Shown: positions 9,413 through 19,063 of the stretch, in pieces | Numbering within the stretch: position 1 is the stretch's first letter | How the letters are laid out: the number at the start of each line of letters is the position of its first letter | Assembly (NCBI GenBank): GCA_963667205.1 | Contig: OY762959.1 | Span: forward strand, 248,001-312,000 | DNA: 64,000 nt | Direction: 5' to 3' | Source of the DNA: CF-162 sp963667205 | GTDB taxonomy: Bacteria > Chloroflexota > Dehalococcoidia > SM23-28-2 > RBG-16-64-32 | Made by a program: the position numbers and the translations under genes | Notes under the pieces: model-generated | Databases searched by the model: none | Told to the model about the DNA's origin: nothing | The model's input: the letters and a program-made list of their open reading frames with translations, nothing else

Positions 9413-11128
9413 ATGAAGATTCAGGGCAGAAACATACTCTGGCCGTTGATGCTCCTCGCCGCGGTGGCACTGATCATCGCATGCAAGGGAGCACAAGGGG
9501 ATGGCGCAACGCCAACGGACGGACCCAGTGCCGCTCAGCGCATCGACGGTGGCGACATGGTCGTCCAGGGAAACGAGCCGGACTCGCTCGATCCCCACTG
9601 GTCGGCCTTCCAGCCGGACATCTCGCTGGAGCGAATGCTCTGGCGTGGCCTCTACTGGCTGGACGAGAACCAGGAAGTCCAGCCTTCAATGGCGGCTGCG
9701 ATGCCGGTCGTCTCGGCTGACGGCACTACGTACACCATCACCCTGCGCGAAGGACTGCTCTGGTCAGACGGCGACGACCTGACGGCCGAAGACTTCGTGC
9801 TCGGCATCGAACGCACCTGCAACCCGGACAACGCAGGGCAGTATCAGTTCGCGCTGACGTCGATCGTCGGTTGCGACGATTACGCTTACGCGCCCGAACC
9901 GACGGATGAGGAGAAGGCAGAGCTTCGCGCCGCCCTCGGCGTCACCGCTCTCAACGACACGACCGTCGAGATCACGCTCGCCGGTCCTCAGCCGACGTTC
10001 TCTATCGTCCTCTCGCTGTGGATGACTTTCCCGGTACCAGCACACCTGCTGCCCGAACCGGGTGAGGCATGGCCGACGGGCCCGGACGCCGCCGGCGCTC
10101 TGGCCTTCAACGGCCCGTACGTGCTAACGGAGTACGTCCCGCAGGATCACGCGACGCTGGCGCCGAACCCCAACTGGGCCGCTCCCAACGGTGTCTCTCC
10201 CACGCTGGACACCCTAACGGTGCGCTTCATCGATGACGCCGCGTCGGCGAACAACGCCTACCGCACGGACGAGCTCCAGTTCTCGCTGGCGGACACGACC
10301 GTGCTGTCCGCTCTCGTGTCCGAATTCGGCGAGGGCGACGAGTACTTGCAGTCGGTCACCCCCAGCACTCGCGGGCTGCAAATGAACCTCGCGAGCGAGC
10401 CGTTCGACAACGTAGACGTTCGCCTGGCGCTGTCTCAGGCGATTGACCGGCAGGCCCTCGTAGACGTGGTAGCGAACGGCGCACACCAGGCGACCACCAG
10501 CTGGATCCCGGCCTTCGTTCCAGCCGGCGCCGCGCCGACCGCGTTCGACGCCTGCTGCGGGTTCGATCCGGATGCCGCCCGTCAGCACCTGACGGACGCC
10601 GGCTACCCGAACGGCGATGGCTTCCCGGACGGCGTCACGCTCCTGATCGGTGACTCTTCCGAGGCCCAGGACACGGCTGCCTTCCTTCAGGACGCGTTCA
10701 GGTCTCACCTCAACATTGATATCGAGATCGAAGCGGTGGACGGAGCGACCCGCGCCGACCGCTTCTACTCGATCGACTACGACCTCTTCATCGGCGGCTG
10801 GGCCCAGGACTACCACGACCCGGAGACCTGGGTGGTTGGGCTCTTCGAGACCGGCAGCTTCATCAACTTCACGAACTGCAGCAACGAAGAGATCGACCAA
10901 CTGATCGCGGACAACCTGGCTAACGCTGACGACGACGCGCGTCTCGCGGCTTACGCCCGCGTGAACGAGCTCATCGTCACAACCGTATGCGGCGTCGCGC
11001 CTTTCTGGCACGAGAACTCGCACTACCTGATCAAGCCGCACGTCGCCGGCATGAGCGAAAACGCCAGCGCCCAGGACGCAATTCAAGCGGGCGACTGGAT
11101 CGCCGAAGCCTGGGGCTTCTTCGAGTAA
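9413..11128 (+). CDS. Peptide/oligopeptide ABC transporter substrate-binding lipoprotein (SBP_bac_5)
   Basis: Family 5 extracellular solute-binding protein, 571 residues. The ATG at 9413 is chosen because AAGGAGG lies just upstream; the frame is open further back. The N-terminus is a lipoprotein signal ending in LIIACKG, with the lipid-modified cysteine at about residue 23. The mature part shows family hallmarks: GGDMVVQGNEPDSLDPH, ITLREGLLWSDGDDLTAEDFVLG, ALSQAIDRQALVDVV and DLFIGGWAQDYHDPETW. It is expected to be tethered outside the membrane and to deliver peptide-like substrates to the two permeases that follow. No ATPase gene is adjacent. Confidence 0.93.
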   Translation: MKIQGRNILWPLMLLAAVALIIACKGAQGDGATPTDGPSAAQRIDGGDMVVQGNEPDSLDPHWSAFQPDISLERMLWRGLYWLDENQEVQPSMAAAMPVVSADGTTYTITLREGLLWSDGDDLTAEDFVLGIERTCNPDNAGQYQFALTSIVGCDDYAYAPEPTDEEKAELRAALGVTALNDTTVEITLAGPQPTFSIVLSLWMTFPVPAHLLPEPGEAWPTGPDAAGALAFNGPYVLTEYVPQDHATLAPNPNWAAPNGVSPTLDTLTVRFIDDAASANNAYRTDELQFSLADTTVLSALVSEFGEGDEYLQSVTPSTRGLQMNLASEPFDNVDVRLALSQAIDRQALVDVVANGAHQATTSWIPAFVPAGAAPTAFDACCGFDPDAARQHLTDAGYPNGDGFPDGVTLLIGDSSEAQDTAAFLQDAFRSHLNIDIEIEAVDGATRADRFYSIDYDLFIGGWAQDYHDPETWVVGLFETGSFINFTNCSNEEIDQLIADNLANADDDARLAAYARVNELIVTTVCGVAPFWHENSHYLIKPHVAGMSENASAQDAIQAGDWIAEAWGFFE

Positions 11129-11233
11129 CCATAGGCCAAAGATGATGCGGGGCGTCCGGGCGGGCTGTGATGAGCCTCCCGGGCGCCCTGTTCTCTCAAG
11201 GGCCGTCGCCACGCCCGCGACAGGGCTTTCGCG

Positions 11234-12220
11234 ATGATTGCGTACGTGATCCGCCGCCTCGCCTGGCTCGTTCCGCTCCTCTGGGCGGTCGCGACGATCA
11301 CGTTCATCGTGATGAACCTCGTCCCGGGCGGGCCCTTCGACGCCAACGAAAAGCTGCCGCCGGCGACGCGCGAACTGCTCGAGGAACGCTATAACCTCGA
11401 TAAGCCTGTCTACGAGCAGTACTACCACTACATGCGGGACCTCGTCCTCGTCGACGTCGGCAGCGAGCCACCGTTCATCTACCCCGACCTCGGAACCTCG
11501 TTTACGCAGGACCGCGACGTCTCTGACATCATCCGCGACGGATTCACAGTCTCGGCGCAGTTGGGGCTGAGCGCCTTCGTCTTCGCGCTGGTCGTCGGCA
11601 TGTCGCTGGGAATCGTCTCGGCGCTCAATCAGAATAGCCCGCTCGACTACTTCGGCGTGTTCTTGCCTTCGCTTGGCGCCGCCGTGCCATCGTTCGTGAT
11701 CGCCACCGTCGGCGTGCTCGTCTTCGCCGTCGAGCTCGGCTGGTTCGACGTCCTCGGTTGGGGCGGCCCGGCCTGGCATGAGATGTGGAACCCGCTGGCG
11801 TGGGACTGGCGGAAAGTCGTCCTGCCGGTCGTTTCGCTTGGCCTGCTGCCGATGGCCTTCATCGCGCGAATCACGCGGGCCAGCATGCTGGAGGTCCTGC
11901 GCGAGGACTATGTGCGCGCAGCGCGCTCCCGCGGCCTCTCCGAGCGCATCGTCATCGTCCGGCACGTGGTCAAGAACTCGCTCATCCCGATCCTGACGGT
12001 GGCCGGGCCGATGTTCGCCGCGCTGGTCACCGGCTCGTTCATCATCGAGCGCATATTCGCCATCAACGGAATCGGCTCACCTTTTGTCGACGCCGTGTTC
12101 CGCCGCGACTACGGCGTCATCATGGGAACGACGATCTTCTACGCCACGGTCGTCGTAATCGCCAACCTCGTCGTGGACCTGCTCTACGCTGCCGTCGATC
12201 CAAGGATTCGCTACTCCTGA
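11234..12220 (+). CDS. ABC transporter permease, DppB/OppB type
   Basis: 328-residue inner-membrane permease of the peptide/nickel family. It has the characteristic N-terminal first helix (MIAYVIRRLAWLVPLLWAV) and MNLVPGGPFD. The EAA-loop region reads ARSRGLSERIVIVRHVVKNSLIPI and is followed by further hydrophobic helices. It lies 105 bases after the binding-protein gene. Its TGA overlaps the ATG of the next permease (TGATG in sense ATGA style at 12218-12222), so the two permeases are translationally coupled and probably form a heterodimeric channel. Confidence 0.93.
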   Translation: MIAYVIRRLAWLVPLLWAVATITFIVMNLVPGGPFDANEKLPPATRELLEERYNLDKPVYEQYYHYMRDLVLVDVGSEPPFIYPDLGTSFTQDRDVSDIIRDGFTVSAQLGLSAFVFALVVGMSLGIVSALNQNSPLDYFGVFLPSLGAAVPSFVIATVGVLVFAVELGWFDVLGWGGPAWHEMWNPLAWDWRKVVLPVVSLGLLPMAFIARITRASMLEVLREDYVRAARSRGLSERIVIVRHVVKNSLIPILTVAGPMFAALVTGSFIIERIFAINGIGSPFVDAVFRRDYGVIMGTTIFYATVVVIANLVVDLLYAAVDPRIRYS

Positions 12221-13149
12221 TGGCGCACGTGAGGACGCTCCCGCTGACTGAGCACGCAGCGGGAGACGTGGGAGCAGGGCATCGCAGCATCTGGGCCGAC
12301 GCGCTCCGGCGCTTGAGCCGCAACCGCCCGGCGATGATCTCCCTGTTCGTGCTGGCCGCGATCTTTGTACTGGCCGCCCTGGGGAACTACATCGACGCGA
12401 TACAGCGCTACGACCCGGCGGCGCTGAACTACGAAGACGGGACGAGGACCGGCCCCAGCTGGGACCACTTCCTGGGGCAGGACCACCTGGGCCGCGATAT
12501 GTGGGCGCGCGTTCTCCAGGGCACCTGGATTTCGCTGCGCGTCGGCCTCGGTGTCGCGGCGATCGCGTTCGTCGTCGGCGTTCTCGTCGGTGGCGCCGCA
12601 GCTCTCTCCGGCAGCGCCGGCGACAACATCGTGATGCGGGCGACAGACGCGCTGTACGCCTTTCCGGACCTGCTGTTCATTATCCTGCTGCGCGCCGTCC
12701 TCGCCGGTCGTGACGTTCCGGGAGGCGACGTGGCGATCATCATCTTCGCGATCGCTTTTGTCAGCTGGATGACCGTCGCCCGCCTCGTGCGCGGCCAGAT
12801 GCTCTCGCTAGCGAAGAGTGACTACGTAACGGCTGCCCGGGCAGCCGGCGCGTCCCAGGCGCGAATCGTCTTCGTGCACATGCTGCCGAACGCTCTCGGC
12901 CCGGTTATCGTTGCGATCACGTTCGCCATCCCCGTCGCGATCTTCGCCGAATCAGCGCTGGCGTTCATCGGCTTCGGGGTAGCGCCCCCGGCCGCGAGCC
13001 TTGGCACGCTCATCGATGAGGGGCACCGCCAGATCATCGAGACGAAGTGGATGCTGATCTTCCCCGCCTCGGTGCTGGCCCTGCTAATGCTCTGCTTTAC
13101 CTTCCTGGGCGACGGCCTGCGAGACGCTCTCGACCCGCGAGTCCGCTAG
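12220..13149 (+). CDS. ABC transporter permease, DppC/OppC type
   Basis: 309-residue partner permease. The ATG at 12220 overlaps the stop of the upstream permease; longer in-frame extension into that gene is spurious. It has the typical DppC layout: cytoplasmic N-terminus, first membrane helix (SLFVLAAIFVLAALGNY), then HFLGQDHLGRDMWARVLQGT, the family signature for this subunit. The EAA-type loop ARAAGASQARIVFVHMLPNALGP is followed by the C-terminal LGDGLRDALDPRVR. No ATP-binding subunits (DppD/DppF) follow, so an ATPase encoded elsewhere must energise it. Confidence 0.93.
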   Translation: MAHVRTLPLTEHAAGDVGAGHRSIWADALRRLSRNRPAMISLFVLAAIFVLAALGNYIDAIQRYDPAALNYEDGTRTGPSWDHFLGQDHLGRDMWARVLQGTWISLRVGLGVAAIAFVVGVLVGGAAALSGSAGDNIVMRATDALYAFPDLLFIILLRAVLAGRDVPGGDVAIIIFAIAFVSWMTVARLVRGQMLSLAKSDYVTAARAAGASQARIVFVHMLPNALGPVIVAITFAIPVAIFAESALAFIGFGVAPPAASLGTLIDEGHRQIIETKWMLIFPASVLALLMLCFTFLGDGLRDALDPRVR

Positions 13150-13244
13150 CCGCTCGCGCACCATCTCCTTGCGGACGCTTCCCTTGGCTCGATACAATCC
13201 CCGCATCTCGCTTAGAAAGAGCAGGGCGCGAAGGGAGCAACGAT

Positions 13245-14447
13245 ATGGCCGGTCCGCTAGCGGGCCTCAAGGTGGTGGAGATGGGTCTCTGGGTCGCCGG
13301 GCCATCATGCGCCGGCATCCTCGGTGACTGGGGCGCCGACGTGATAAAGATTGAGCCGCCCACAGGCGACCCGTTTCGCGGCCTCTTCGCCTCGCTGATG
13401 GGCAGACCGGCTACCCTCAATCCGCCGTTCGAGCTGGACAACCGCGGCAAGCGAAGCATCGTTCTCGACCTGCAGAAGGAAGAGGCGCGGGAGATCGCCT
13501 ACAAGCTCATCGCCGACGCCGACGTCTTCATCACCAACAACCGCCCCCGCGTCCTCCGCGAGTACGGGATGGACTACGAGACGCTGCACGAGCGCTTTCC
13601 GCGCCTCGTCTACGGGCAGGTGACCGGCTACGGCCCGGAAACGGAGTCTCGGGATACGGCGGCCTACGACATCGGCGCGTTCTGGGCGCAGGCCGGCGTC
13701 GCCATGTCGCTGACCGCGCCGGGCGGTGCGATCCCGCAGCAGCGAGGCGGTATGGGCGACCATATCGCGGGACAGATGTGCGCTGGAGCCGTCTGCGCCG
13801 CGCTCTGGAGCCGCGAGAGGACGGGCGAGGGTCAGCTCGTCTCCGTGCCGCTGGTGCGGGTGGGCGTCTACCTGATCGGCTGGGACGTGATGCTGGCGAC
13901 ACGCCTCGGCATAAAGATCCCAACTTACGACCGCCATCACGCCGTCAATCCGATCCTCACTTGCTACAAGGCAGGCGACGACCGGTGGTTCTGGCTCCTT
14001 CTCCTGCAGGCCGACCGCCACTGGCCTGATCTCTGCCGCGCCATCGGCCGTGAGGACCTGCCGGTGGACGAGCGCTTCGCGAACATCGAATCACGGCGCG
14101 CGAACGCCTCGGCGCTCGTCGACGAACTCGATGCAGTCTTCGCGACGAAGCGGCGGGACGAGTGGGCACCGGTGTTCAAAGAGCACGATGTCTGGTGGGC
14201 GCCCGTCAACGAGGTGCACGAGCTGGCAAGTGACGAGATGGTCCGCGACTCCGGTGCGTTCGTGCAAGTGCCGGGACCGGACGGCCCGATCGAGATGGTG
14301 GCCACGCCGGCCGACTTCTCGGGCACGCGCTGGGAGCCGACGAGCACCTCACCGGAGCTGGGCCAGCACACCGAGGAAGTGCTGCTTGAGCTCGGCTACG
14401 ACTGGGAGCAGATCGTCCCGCTCAAGGAGCGAGGCGTCATTCCCTGA
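13245..14447 (+). CDS. Class III CoA-transferase (CaiB/BaiF family)
   Basis: 400 residues, single CoA-transferase III domain. Begins MAGPLAGLKVVEMGLWVAGP, followed by WGADVIKIEPPTGDPFRG and the standard NRGKRSIVLDLQKEEAREI. Also typical are the VTGYGPETESRDTAAYD segment and the GEGQLVSVPLV segment around residue 200. These enzymes move CoA between acyl-CoA and a free acid, or act as racemases. The substrate is not predictable. The ATG at 13245 has AAGGGAG about 10 bases upstream. It may be co-transcribed with the importer genes and activate an imported acid; that is inference. Confidence 0.9.
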   Translation: MAGPLAGLKVVEMGLWVAGPSCAGILGDWGADVIKIEPPTGDPFRGLFASLMGRPATLNPPFELDNRGKRSIVLDLQKEEAREIAYKLIADADVFITNNRPRVLREYGMDYETLHERFPRLVYGQVTGYGPETESRDTAAYDIGAFWAQAGVAMSLTAPGGAIPQQRGGMGDHIAGQMCAGAVCAALWSRERTGEGQLVSVPLVRVGVYLIGWDVMLATRLGIKIPTYDRHHAVNPILTCYKAGDDRWFWLLLLQADRHWPDLCRAIGREDLPVDERFANIESRRANASALVDELDAVFATKRRDEWAPVFKEHDVWWAPVNEVHELASDEMVRDSGAFVQVPGPDGPIEMVATPADFSGTRWEPTSTSPELGQHTEEVLLELGYDWEQIVPLKERGVIP

Positions 14448-14453
14448 CGGCGG

Positions 14454-17441
14454 CTACTCGTATCGCAGGGCTTCAGCCGTGGGCACGCTGGCGGCCTGCC
14501 GCGATGGAATGATCGTCATCAGCAGCGAGGCGAATATCGTCACGCCACAGATGAAGGCGATCTGCAGCCACGGCACGTCGAACCTGGTGTCGTTGCCGGG
14601 GAAATCGTCGCTCGTCACCAGGAAGTACGCCAACCAGAGGCCGAGGAGGGTGCCGGAAAGCACGCCGAGCACAGTGACGAACGACGACTCCATCATGAAG
14701 CTCAGCGAAACCATGCTCCGCTTGAAGCCGATCGCTCGCAGCATGCCGATCTGCTGCCGGCGCTCCACCACGGTACGGAAGGAGATCACCCCGATCCCCG
14801 CCACACCGACGACGAGGCCAAGCCCCATGAACGCCTGCATTAGATATAGGAAGTTGCGTGAGAGGGCGTTGTTCTCCTCGGCGATCTCCTGGAGCGAGTC
14901 CGCCTGCGCTCCCGTCGTCACGAGCGCGGCCTCGACGTCACGGGCCAGTTCGCGCGAGCCGTCCGGGTCAATTAGCGAGACGAAGTGGATCGACAGCTCC
15001 GGCGGACCGAATACGCCACGGAAGGCCTCCTGGCCCGTGAAGATCCCGAAGAAGTTGGCGCTCGCACCGAACTCGACGACGCCGATCACACGGAAGCCCT
15101 GCGAAATGCCCGAGGCCGAATCACGGACCGTGATGAACTGCTGCTCGAACGTATCCTCCTGCACGGCGATGCCGTCGATCGAGAACTCGTTGGGGCCAAA
15201 GCCTCCCTGGATAACGAACCCGTCGATGATCGCTGCGTCGGGCTCAGTCCGGAGCGCCTCCCAGACGGCGTCGGCGTCCGCGTAGCCGTTGGCTACCTTG
15301 TCGATCGGCACGCTGCCATTCTCGATGAAGGCGTCTGTAAGGCCGCGGACCGGATACTCTTCGAACGACCCCGAGCCCTGGCGGACCTCAGTCACGTCGA
15401 AGCCCGGGACCTCGATCGCTCCTTCGGCGGCAATCTGGTCTGCCAGCGCTCCGTTGCTTTCCTGCAGCACCTCCCTGACGCTCGACAGGGGGTTGTTGGG
15501 GTTCTCAACGACCTGTACGTCCCAGCCGCCTCGCGACTCGTCCTCCAGGAAGAGCTTGTCGTAGTTCAAGTTCATCGCCGACATCGTCGTCAGAGCGAAG
15601 ACGACGAGCGAGATCATCGCCAGTGTCATGCCGGTGCGGAGGCGGTTCGCCATCGGGTACGCGATGGCAGTCCGCAGCGACGGCAGGATCGGCCCGAAAG
15701 CGCCACCCACCCGTGACAGGAACGCCAGCAGGATGTCTGAGTTGTAGATGATGAAGAACGTCGAAGCCGTCACCATCGCCACGCCGCTCAGGAAGAACAT
15801 CTCGATGTCGCCGTCGAGAGTGCCGAAGAGCCACTCCAGGCGGTTCCCGGCGGTGAAGCCCCAGAACAGGAGCAGGAAGAGCGACATCGCCGTGAAGACA
15901 GGGCGCGCCGGCGCGCCAAAGTACGTCGCGTAGACGGCAGCGCCCACCGTGATCAGCGTAAAGCCCAGCGCGAACGGGAAAGCGGAGTCGTTCTGCAGCC
16001 CCACGTACACCAAATAGCAGCTGCCAACGATCAGAATGATCCAGGCGGCAATGCCACGCCAGCCCATTCGCTTGTTCGAGTATTCCGGCGTGTCGCGAAT
16101 CGCCGCGACGATGTTCAGCGTCGACACGCGCCACGAAGAGAACGCCACGGTAAGGAAGGTCAGTACGACGCCAAGGCAGTACGAGATCACGATCGTCCGC
16201 AGGGAGACGTGCGGCGTGAACGTAAAGCCGAACGACGAGAAGATCGCGGAGGCTGCGATCGTCAAAGCGAAGGCGACGCCGACGCCGACCGCGACGCCCA
16301 CGACCGCGGAGGCCAGGTTGTAGCCGGTGCCTTCGGCCAGAAACATCTCGACGAGGTGCAGCCGCTTCATCCCGATGGCGCGCGCCATCCCCATCTCCGA
16401 CTTCCGCTCCGCGGCGAGCATGACGAAGATCATCACGATCAGCAGCACGCCGGCGCCGATAGAGAAGAGGCCGAGAAGGAGGAAGAAGGTCGTCATGAAG
16501 TTGCCGATCTCCTCCGCGTCTTCCACCGACTGTACCTTCGTGTCGGTGACTTGCAGCTGAATGTCCTGTGACCCGACGAGGTTGCGAAGCTGCCGCTCGA
16601 CCGCCGGCGACGCTTCTAACGTATCGCGCACGCCACCTGTCACTGACACGACGACGATCGAGACTTCGTCGTTGCCGAAGAGTTCGTGGACCGTATCCAG
16701 GCTCGCCACCATTCCTTCCGGCGAGTCGAGATTGAGCGCGCCGGTTGCGGCAGTATCTTCGACCACTGCGCGGACGACGTAGTTCCGCGGTTGGTTGTTG
16801 ACGAACGTCGTGATCGCCGAGCCCTCAACCGCCCGCAGGTCGTCCGCGGCGCTTTCGTTCAGGTAGACTTCGTTCGGACCAAGGTCGGAAACTGACAGCG
16901 ATTCGCCTGTGTCCACGTCGATGACGTCGGGAAAGGCATCGAGGCGCCTTGCGTCGAGCCCCGTGAACAGGACGTCGGGCTCACTAAGACCGGTGGCGGC
17001 GTTGATGACCGGCACCGGCTCAAACAGCAGGCCGACGTAGCCATCGACGTCTTCCAGGCCGGCTGCGTCGGCGGCGGCAAGAAAGTTCTCGTACTGAGTG
17101 CCCGTGATCTCGTCCCCGCCAACGGGCTCACCACCGCCCGGCCCGGTCTGCCGTTCGAGAACGATATCGGCGTGGCCAAAGAGGTCGTACGTTGCCTTCG
17201 TAAGGCTGTAGTCGACGGTATCCCCGAAGGCGAAGGCGGCCGTGATGATGACGGTACTCAGCATAAGTCCGATCACGATCAGAGTGCTCTGCGCCACGCG
17301 CCGCGGGATGTTGCGCAATCCCATCAGGAAGACGATTCGGTTGCGGAAGAAAATGAGCAGAGTCGCGGCCAGGGTCAGCCCAAGTGCCCCCGCCAGAACG
17401 AACATGATCACGTCCATCGAGAGGCCGAACATCTCATCCAT
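14454..17441 (-). CDS. ABC transporter permease, FtsX/MacB-like, two FtsX domains
   Basis: 995-residue membrane protein. An N-terminal hydrophobic stretch (about residues 10-60) is followed by a large extracytoplasmic domain, then a FtsX-type membrane unit (about 320-440) containing RKSEMGMARAIGMKRLHLVE. Another block of helices (about 465-640) precedes a second extracytoplasmic region, and the C-terminal FtsX unit contains RRQQIGMLRAIGFKRSMVSL. Proteins of this layout work with a LolD/MacB-type ATPase in lipoprotein or lipid transport or in peptide export. The cognate ATPase gene lies 14 bases upstream in the same operon. Substrate unknown. Confidence 0.88.
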   Translation of the reverse strand: MDEMFGLSMDVIMFVLAGALGLTLAATLLIFFRNRIVFLMGLRNIPRRVAQSTLIVIGLMLSTVIITAAFAFGDTVDYSLTKATYDLFGHADIVLERQTGPGGGEPVGGDEITGTQYENFLAAADAAGLEDVDGYVGLLFEPVPVINAATGLSEPDVLFTGLDARRLDAFPDVIDVDTGESLSVSDLGPNEVYLNESAADDLRAVEGSAITTFVNNQPRNYVVRAVVEDTAATGALNLDSPEGMVASLDTVHELFGNDEVSIVVVSVTGGVRDTLEASPAVERQLRNLVGSQDIQLQVTDTKVQSVEDAEEIGNFMTTFFLLLGLFSIGAGVLLIVMIFVMLAAERKSEMGMARAIGMKRLHLVEMFLAEGTGYNLASAVVGVAVGVGVAFALTIAASAIFSSFGFTFTPHVSLRTIVISYCLGVVLTFLTVAFSSWRVSTLNIVAAIRDTPEYSNKRMGWRGIAAWIILIVGSCYLVYVGLQNDSAFPFALGFTLITVGAAVYATYFGAPARPVFTAMSLFLLLFWGFTAGNRLEWLFGTLDGDIEMFFLSGVAMVTASTFFIIYNSDILLAFLSRVGGAFGPILPSLRTAIAYPMANRLRTGMTLAMISLVVFALTTMSAMNLNYDKLFLEDESRGGWDVQVVENPNNPLSSVREVLQESNGALADQIAAEGAIEVPGFDVTEVRQGSGSFEEYPVRGLTDAFIENGSVPIDKVANGYADADAVWEALRTEPDAAIIDGFVIQGGFGPNEFSIDGIAVQEDTFEQQFITVRDSASGISQGFRVIGVVEFGASANFFGIFTGQEAFRGVFGPPELSIHFVSLIDPDGSRELARDVEAALVTTGAQADSLQEIAEENNALSRNFLYLMQAFMGLGLVVGVAGIGVISFRTVVERRQQIGMLRAIGFKRSMVSLSFMMESSFVTVLGVLSGTLLGLWLAYFLVTSDDFPGNDTRFDVPWLQIAFICGVTIFASLLMTIIPSRQAASVPTAEALRYE

Positions 17442-17455
17442 CGTTCGCTCCTCCG

Positions 17456-18217
17456 CTAGGACGCGGCCTGCGTCTGCGTGATCGCCTCGTCGCTGGTTAT
17501 CCGTCCGTCCTGCATACGGATGATCCGCTTCGTCCGCTGAGCGACGTCGGCGGCGTGCGTCACCAGGACGAAAGTCTGGCCGTGCTCCTGGTTGAGCCCG
17601 ACCATCAAGTCCATGATCTCGCTGGCGTTCGTGCTGTCCAGGTCACCCGTCGGCTCATCGCCCCAGACGATCGCCGGATCGTTGACCAGCGCTCGGGCAA
17701 TCGTTACGCGCTGTCGCTGGCCACCGGAAAGCTCGGCCGGCTTGTGAGTCGCCCACTCGGCAAGGTTGACGACCTCGAGCGCCTCCACCGCCCTGCGCCG
17801 CGCTTCCTTAGCGGAAATGCCGGAAACGAGCAGCGGCAGCTCCACGTTCTCGACCGCCGAAAGCACCGGCAGCAGGTTATAGAACTGGAAAATGAAGCCC
17901 ATCCGTTCGGCGCGGTGCTCCGTCTTCGCGTTGTCGGACATCGTGCTCAGGTCAACACCCTCAACCGCGACCTGCCCGCCGTCGATCACATCGAGGCCGG
18001 AAAGGCAGTTCAGCAGTGTGGTCTTACCGCAGCCGGAGGGGCCCATGATCGCCACCATCTCGCCGGCATCGATCTGCAGGTTGACGCCCCGCAGAGCGTT
18101 CACGGTCACCCGCCCGGTGTCGTAAGTCTTGACGACGTCGATCGCCTTGATGATCGGTTCGGCACGAGCCTCAGTGGACTCCGTCACGTCGGTCACCTCT
18201 CTCAGTTGCGTCGTCAC
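17456..18217 (-). CDS. ABC transporter ATP-binding protein, LolD/MacB type
   Basis: About 253 residues. The GTG at 18217 is preferred because GGAGGAG lies 8 bases before it; the frame is open to 18271. Walker A MGPSGCGKTTLL, Q-loop FQFYNLLPVLSAVENVELP, signature LSGGQRQRVTIARAL, Walker B IVWGDEPTGDLDS and the switch histidine (VTHAADVA) are all present. The Q-loop region is the LolD/MacB form. It is the energiser of the FtsX-type permease that follows immediately. A TGTGA-N6-TCACA palindrome lies 68 bases upstream of the start. Confidence 0.93.
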   Translation of the reverse strand: MTTQLREVTDVTESTEARAEPIIKAIDVVKTYDTGRVTVNALRGVNLQIDAGEMVAIMGPSGCGKTTLLNCLSGLDVIDGGQVAVEGVDLSTMSDNAKTEHRAERMGFIFQFYNLLPVLSAVENVELPLLVSGISAKEARRRAVEALEVVNLAEWATHKPAELSGGQRQRVTIARALVNDPAIVWGDEPTGDLDSTNASEIMDLMVGLNQEHGQTFVLVTHAADVAQRTKRIIRMQDGRITSDEAITQTQAAS

Positions 18218-18284
18218 GAGTCGAACTCCTCCCGGCGCGGGCTCGGATTGCGAGCCCATCATCCGCCGCATACGCCGTACGTCA

Positions 18285-18300
18285 TGTGATAAACGTCACA
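18285..18300. promoter_or_regulatory. CRP/FNR-type palindromic site upstream of the ABC exporter
   Basis: TGTGATAAACGTCACA is a perfect two-fold match to the TGTGA-N6-TCACA consensus of CRP-like regulators. It is placed between the end of lipB and the start of the ABC ATPase gene. Binding by any regulator of this organism is inferred only. Confidence 0.45.
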
Positions 18301-18337
18301 ACCGCCGGGAAGGTTCCCCTCCCCAGACTACAGCCCC

Positions 18338-19060
18338 TCAGGATGTACGCAAAGCCCGGCCGGGCAGCGAGGGCGATGCGCTCACCCGGAAGTCTCGGAC
18401 CAGGACATCGCCGAGCGCCTCGATCAGCGCCTCGCCCACCTCTTCGAGGCGTGGCGTCTGGCCGGTAAGCGATTCGATCGACGCCACACCGCGATCGCCG
18501 ATCCCACACGGCACGATGCGGCCGAACCACTCCAGGTCCACCGTCACGTTGAGCGCCAGGCCGTGCGTGGTCACCCATCCGCCCGCAGCGCCCGCCGGCT
18601 TCCCGACTCTCACGCCGATGGCGGCGATCTTCGCGGCGACGGCGCCGTCTTCACCAACCCAGACGCCGGTCAGCCCGCACTCGCTGTGCGCTTCGATCCC
18701 ATACGTCCGCACCGTCCTTGTCACCGCCTCCTCGAGCGCCCTCACGTATGACACGACGGAAAGTGTGGCCGCACGGAGGTCGACGATGGGGTAGGAGATG
18801 AGCTGGCCGGGGCCGTGAAACGTTATGTCGCCGCCGCGGTCCGCCTCGATCAGAGGCGCGCCCAGCGCTTCCTCCGGCAGCCGCAGGTTCGCTCCCGGCC
18901 CGCGCCGGCCGGTCGTGAACACCGGCGGGTGCTCCAGCAGCAGGATCGTATCGGGGATCTCGCCTCGCGCCCGCCGCCGCGCCAACTCGCGCTGGTACTC
19001 CCACGCTTCGAGATAATCGACCCGGCCGAGCCAGGCGTATTCGCAGGCCGTGCTCGCCAT
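18338..19060 (-). CDS. lipB: Octanoyl-[acyl-carrier-protein]:protein N-octanoyltransferase
   Basis: 240-residue LipB. It transfers octanoyl groups from acyl-carrier protein to lipoyl domains, the first step of endogenous lipoate synthesis. Seen in the sequence: RGGDITFHGPGQLISYPIVD (residues about 76-95), the KIAAIGVRVG lysine motif, GLALNVTVDLEWF and the catalytic cysteine in FGRIVPCGI. It starts 3 bases after the E1-beta stop, so it is the last gene of the 2-oxoacid dehydrogenase operon. That fits, since the complex needs lipoylated E2. lipA is not nearby. Confidence 0.95.
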   Translation of the reverse strand: MASTACEYAWLGRVDYLEAWEYQRELARRRARGEIPDTILLLEHPPVFTTGRRGPGANLRLPEEALGAPLIEADRGGDITFHGPGQLISYPIVDLRAATLSVVSYVRALEEAVTRTVRTYGIEAHSECGLTGVWVGEDGAVAAKIAAIGVRVGKPAGAAGGWVTTHGLALNVTVDLEWFGRIVPCGIGDRGVASIESLTGQTPRLEEVGEALIEALGDVLVRDFRVSASPSLPGRALRTS

Positions 19061-19063
19061 GCG

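Noticed and set aside
10214..11965. Minus-strand ORF of 583 codons
   Set aside because: Lies antisense to clearly recognisable binding-protein and permease genes; typical high-GC shadow.
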